A stretch of 64,000 nt of DNA from Antilocapra americana. Its lineage: Eukaryota > Chordata > Mammalia > Artiodactyla > Antilocapridae. Where the stretch lies: assembly GCA_007570785.1 (NCBI GenBank), contig ML660201.1, forward strand, positions 38,806,588 to 38,870,587, in the 5' to 3' direction. A program made the translations under genes and the position numbers. The notes beneath the pieces are model-generated. The model did no database searches and had not been told where the DNA came from. It worked only from the letters and a program-made list of their open reading frames with translations. Shown piece by piece: positions 60,080-64,000 of this stretch (within the stretch, counting starts at the first letter, position 1; the number at the start of each line of letters is the position of its first letter).

Positions 60080-60539
60080 ACACTGGTTATCTCTCTAAAG
60101 ACCACATCTGATGTGATCTCATCCCTACATGAAGCCCTTTCGTAACTCTGCATTGCCTCTTTAGCCTGGCCTACATGGTTCCCCACCATGATCTGAGACC
60201 TGCCCCTCTCTCCAGAATTGTCTCTCACTGCTCTCCACCTTGTTCCCCATGCTTTAATCCCAGTGTTAGTCCCCTAAAGGCACTCTGTACATATCCTTGT
60301 ACCTTGTACCTGTTTATCCCTTAAGACTCAGGTCCAAAGCCTTCTGTAATCCTTCTCCAGGCTCATTGAGAGCTGTAGCTTCCTTTCTGTCACAAGAGCT
60401 AGGATTATCTCCATGCTCTCTCACCACAGCCTAGCTTGTCTGTCCCACATTAATTCATCCCACGTATTTTTTGAGTGGTACAATCTACTGTGGCCTAGGC
60501 TGGAGATACAAATAAATCTTTCCCCACCCTTGAGATACT
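60080..60539 (+). mobile_element. L2 LINE 3' region, broken by BovB
   Basis: tctgcattgcctctttagcc, ctacatggttccccaccatg, tgtaatccttctccaggctc follow L2. It is cut at 60539 by the BovB. Confidence 0.7.
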
Positions 60540-61837
60540 GTTCATACTATTCACAGGGTTCTTAAGGCAAGAATACTGAAGTGGTCTGCCATTCCCTTCT
60601 CCAGTGGACCACATTTTGTCAGAACTCTCCATCATGACCCATCCATCTTGGATGACTCTACATGGCATGGCTCATAGTTTCATTGAGTTAGACAAGGCTG
60701 TGGTCCATGTGATTGGATTGGTTAGTTTTCTGTGATGGTGGTTTTCAGTCTGTCTGCCCTTTGTCAACATCCATTGGATCATTGAAAAAGCAAGAGAGTT
60801 CCAAAAAAACATCTATTTCTGCTTTGTTGACTATGCCAAAGCCTTTGACTGTGTGGATCACAATAAACTGTGGAAAATTCTGAAAGAGATGAGAATACCA
60901 GACCACCTGACCTGCCTCTTGAGAAATCTGCAGGTCAGGAAGCAATAGTTAGAACTGGACATGGAACAACAGACGGGTTCCAAATAGGAAAAGGAGTGCA
61001 TCAAGGCTATATATTGTCACCTTGTTTGTTTAACTTATATGCAGAGTATATCATGAGAAATGCTGGGCTGGAAGAAGCACAAGCTGGAATCAAGATTGCC
61101 AGGAGAAATGTCAGTAACCTCAGATATGCAGACAACACCACCCTTATGGCAGAACGTGAAGAAGGACTAAAGAGCCTCTTGATGAGAGTGAAAGAGGAGA
61201 GTGAAAAAGTTGGCTTAAAGCTCAACATTCAGAAAACAAAGATCATGGCATACAGTCCCATCACTTAATGACAGATAGATGGAGAAAGAGTAGAAACAGT
61301 GGCAAACTTAAGGGGCTCCAAAATCACTGCAGATGGTGATTGCAGCCATGAAATAAAAAGACGCTTACTCCTTGTAAGGAAAGTTATGACCAACCTAGAC
61401 AGCGTATTAAGAAGCAGAGACATTACTTTGCCAACAAAGGTCTGTCTAGTCAAGGCTATGGTTTTTCCAGTGGTCATGTATGGATGTGAGAGTTGGACTA
61501 TGAAGAAAGCTGAATGCCGAAGAGTAAATACTCGAACTGTGGTGCTAGAGAAGACTCAAAATGAGAGTCCCTTGGACTGCAGGGAGATCCAGCCTGTCCA
61601 TCCTAAAGGAAATTAGTCCTGATTATTCATTGAAAGGTCTGATGTTGAAGCTGGAACTCCAATACTTTGGCCACCTGATGCGAAGAGCTGACTCCTTTGA
61701 AAAGACCTGGACTTGAGTTTGAGTAGACTCTGGGAGTTGGTGATGGACAGGGAGGCCTGTCATGCTGCAGTCCTTGGGGTTGCAAAGAGTCAGACACGGC
61801 TGTGCGACTGAACTGAACCGAACAACCTTGAGATACT
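60528..61837 (+). mobile_element. Internally deleted BovB with 12-bp target-site duplication
   Basis: ccttgagatact at 60528-60539 recurs at 61826-61837. Inside, 60550-60763 is upstream BovB text (gaagtggtctgccattccct; gtccatgtgattggattggt). At about 60764 it jumps straight into the reverse-transcriptase region (60764-61300: IYFCFVDYAKAFDCVDHNKLW; LRYADNTTLMAE, where the catalytic YADD is YADN). Further small losses lie near 60930 and 61706. The end carries gcgactgaactgaaccgaac. Confidence 0.88.
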
Positions 61838-62209
61838 CACTATATTGGAGGAAAACAGCTCACTGTAAGAGAGTGATAACAAGATATCATTATTATGATA
61901 ACAAGAGAGTGATTAAAAAGATGAAGAGACAAGAGGAGGGAACACATACTAGGGAATAATTAATTCTGCTTGTTGGTTTCAGGGATGTTTTCACAGAGAA
62001 GGCTGCAGATAAGCCTTCTAGTCTAGTCAAGACTAGAGTTCAAGAATGAGTGTAAGCTCATCACATAAAGAGAGGAGGAAAGGAATTCCCGGTCTGAAAA
62101 GGAGCAGAATCAATTATCTCCTTTAACAAGATTACCTCCTCTTAGTGCCTTTGTTTCCCATCACCTCAAACAGGACTTGAAATGAAGTTTTGCTTCCCTT
62201 ATAATCACT
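61838..62209. other. Unannotated stretch
   Basis: Purine-rich DNA (aaagatgaagagacaagagg) that may be another piece of an old dispersed repeat. No credible gene. Confidence 0.35.
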
Positions 62210-62615
62210 GCCCACTCCTGACCCAGTGACACTGCCGCTTGCCCCAGCTGCACTGCAGCTCACACATCATGGCCCTGCCTTTGGTCCACATTCTGTCAGC
62301 GATGCCATGGCCCATTCCCTCTTCTCTGCCTGGAGACCCTCCTTCCCTCTTCTCTGCCTTGAACACTCCTGTGTTCCAAGGCCCAACTCAAATGCCCCAT
62401 CTTCATGAAACCCTCCCTCCTGCATAGAATTATTTTCTTTCTTCTCTGGCCCCCAGTATCTTTAGTGATAGCACTTACCACATCAGGTAGCCACTGTCAT
62501 CAACATCCCTCGAGCCTGGTTGTGAGCTCCTTAAAGGCAGGTCTGTGCCGAGCACAGAGCCTCGCATGAGGTCACACTCAGTCACCGCTGGTTGTTAGTT
62601 GTTTGGTTGAGTAAA
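62210..62615 (+). mobile_element. L2-like LINE 3' region
   Basis: cttgaacactcctgtgttcc, ggcccaactcaaatgcccca, cttcatgaaaccctccctcc, gtgatagcacttaccacatc, gtgagctccttaaaggcagg and gagcacagagcctcgcatga follow the L2 3' order closely. The overlapping short frames are accidental. Confidence 0.8.
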
Positions 62616-64000
62616 TCACAATAATACTAAAAGATTCCTTTTTTACTGTAAAGTACAGTAGTTTTATCAAAATTCCAAAATAAACATCAGCTGTACTTTG
62701 CTTAAATAAGTCCTAAATGATGCTGGTAGTATTTTACATTCAAGATTTAAATAAATGGGTATTAAATACACACAAAAAGGAAAAATCTCCCTCTGGACAA
62801 GGTTTGCTGACAGTAGTTTAGAAAGATCTAGGCAGGTCATACACAGTTTGGCATCTTTATTTAATGACTTCACACACACTGCAGTCAAACCAGGAAGCCT
62901 ACAGAGTGTAAACCTAGTCTTTAGTAAAGTCTGTTGTGTTTACCACAAGCTTTGGCTTCTCAGCTTTCCTCAGCATCTGTACAGTTCAGAGAAATTTGTA
63001 GTGTTTAAAAGGTGTTTAGATATAATGAATTAATCATTTAAAAGTAATTAAATGTAACCATATTTCTCATAGCAAATTGGCTTTTGTATGCATCTCTTGC
63101 TGAGTAAATCAAACCTACTGAGAAATCCATTGGCCTTTGACAGACAGATTTTTCAAAGTTTCTAACTTAGAACCAAATTCAATTAAAACAATACTTTTCA
63201 ACTTCTGTGGAAACCAGGCTGCAAATAATCAATTTTGGAGGGTTCTGTTAGGAGTAGCCCTCATGAGATTTATTCAAAAACTGGGCTCTAGGCAGCCTTT
63301 GGAAGAGAGCTAGGAGTTAGTTATAATGGATTCTTAAGTGAATTTTATTTTAGTGAAGGATTTTGACTGATAGGAGCATAAAGCTATGTCTTGGCGGGGG
63401 GGCGTCTGTGTGTGTATGTATATGTGGTATGTGGCTCCTTTTCAGAAAGAGGAATAGCTGTTAATGGAAAAAGTGACGACCAAAATAATTTAGACTCTGT
63501 GTCAGCCAACCTGGTCTCAAATTCCAGCTCTACCTTTTGCTAGCATGACCACCTATAAAATGGAAATAGTAAAGGCCCTTCCTTGTGTTGGGAACTGAAT
63601 GGGTGCACGAAGTGTGTGTGCTTAGTGTCTCGGTTAGCTGACACTAACTGTAATTTGCTGCTCCCCCTAAGATGCTCTCCTCAAAGGACCACTTGAGTGA
63701 TTAGAAAAGATTGCTAAGATAGTTTCTTTTTTTGTGACCACTGAAGGCTGTAAGGGTGGGCTGAGGTTCTGGTGTGCTTGTTTTGAGGTGAGCTTAGAAT
63801 TCAGACTGACCCCTCAGAGCTTGACTTAACTCATTGTTCCAATATTTCGTTATTTCTCTGTCCCACCTCTAATCTAAATTGAAGAAAAGCATGCCTCATG
63901 TGATACCTTTTAAGCAGATTCCTCAAAGCCATCGTTCCTCTAGGTTAATTCCCATGACCTAATATCAAGCACATAAGTCTCCTCAGCTTATTAAAAAATA
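62616..64000. other. Unannotated end of window
   Basis: AT-rich, mostly single-copy-looking sequence with a G8 run and short TG/TA stretch near 63395-63425. The frame 62755-63033 has no known match. No further exon of the host gene was found. Confidence 0.4.

Noticed and set aside
60870..61268. 132-codon frame with YADN motif
   Set aside because: Decayed BovB reverse transcriptase inside the internally deleted copy.
62226..62427. Overlapping 60-62 codon frames in a C-rich stretch
   Set aside because: The stretch is an L2-like fossil; open frames there follow from base composition.
1..64000. CRISPR arrays, operons, attachment sites or phage-like modules
   Set aside because: No spaced direct repeats or bacterial gene organisation; all the evidence points to ruminant nuclear DNA.

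Overview
The window is mammalian nuclear DNA from a ruminant, most likely a bovid. BovB (RTE-type) LINEs, Bov-tA and BOV-A2 SINEs and ruminant L1 copies are interleaved with older mammal-wide MIR, L2, MER5 and MLT1 copies. This is eukaryotic DNA, so bacterial features (operons, ribosome binding sites, CRISPR arrays) are not expected and none was seen. I saw no tRNA or rRNA gene outside tRNA-derived SINE heads. Species cannot be fixed by eye; cattle, buffalo, sheep and goat share these families.

One host gene is visible, on the + strand, as eight internal coding exons between 12110 and 56870. Their splice phases chain without conflict (1-1, 1-0, 0-1, 1-1, 1-1, 1-0, 0-0, 0-0), giving about 540 codons of open frame across about 45 kb. 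The encoded segment is hydrophilic, rich in Ser, Pro and acidic residues, with helical stretches near its C-terminal end. I do not recognise the protein and give no symbol. First and last exons and promoter are outside the window or not identifiable.

Layout. 1-6332: a nest of three LINEs, an old L1 tail broken by a younger twin-primed L1 (11-bp target-site duplication) with a 5'-truncated BovB directly behind it. 6490-12100: MIR, an MLT1 LTR split by a Bov-tA SINE, L2, and a truncated L1. 12110-12274: first exon. 12.6-14.9 kb: L2, MER5 and ruminant SINE/LINE ends. 15.0-20.7 kb: AT-rich DNA with little repeat content. 20.7-22.6 kb: L1 with a nested SINE, and an L2 split by another SINE. 22.7-29.3 kb: exons 2-6. 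29.3-39.2 kb: intron with BovB and SINE ends and a GT microsatellite. 39203-39577: exon 7. 39.6-56.6 kb: a 17-kb intron full of LINEs, including two L1/BovB mosaics and a fresh-looking L1 with a 16-bp duplication. 56667-56870: exon 8. 56.9-64 kb: intron or flank with SINEs, L2 and an internally deleted BovB.

The long reading frames with reverse-transcriptase similarity all belong to L1 or BovB; none is a host gene. I found no new biological system. The most useful observations are the unidentified exon chain, several retroelement insertions with clean duplications, a locally duplicated MIR pair and the rearranged LINE copies.
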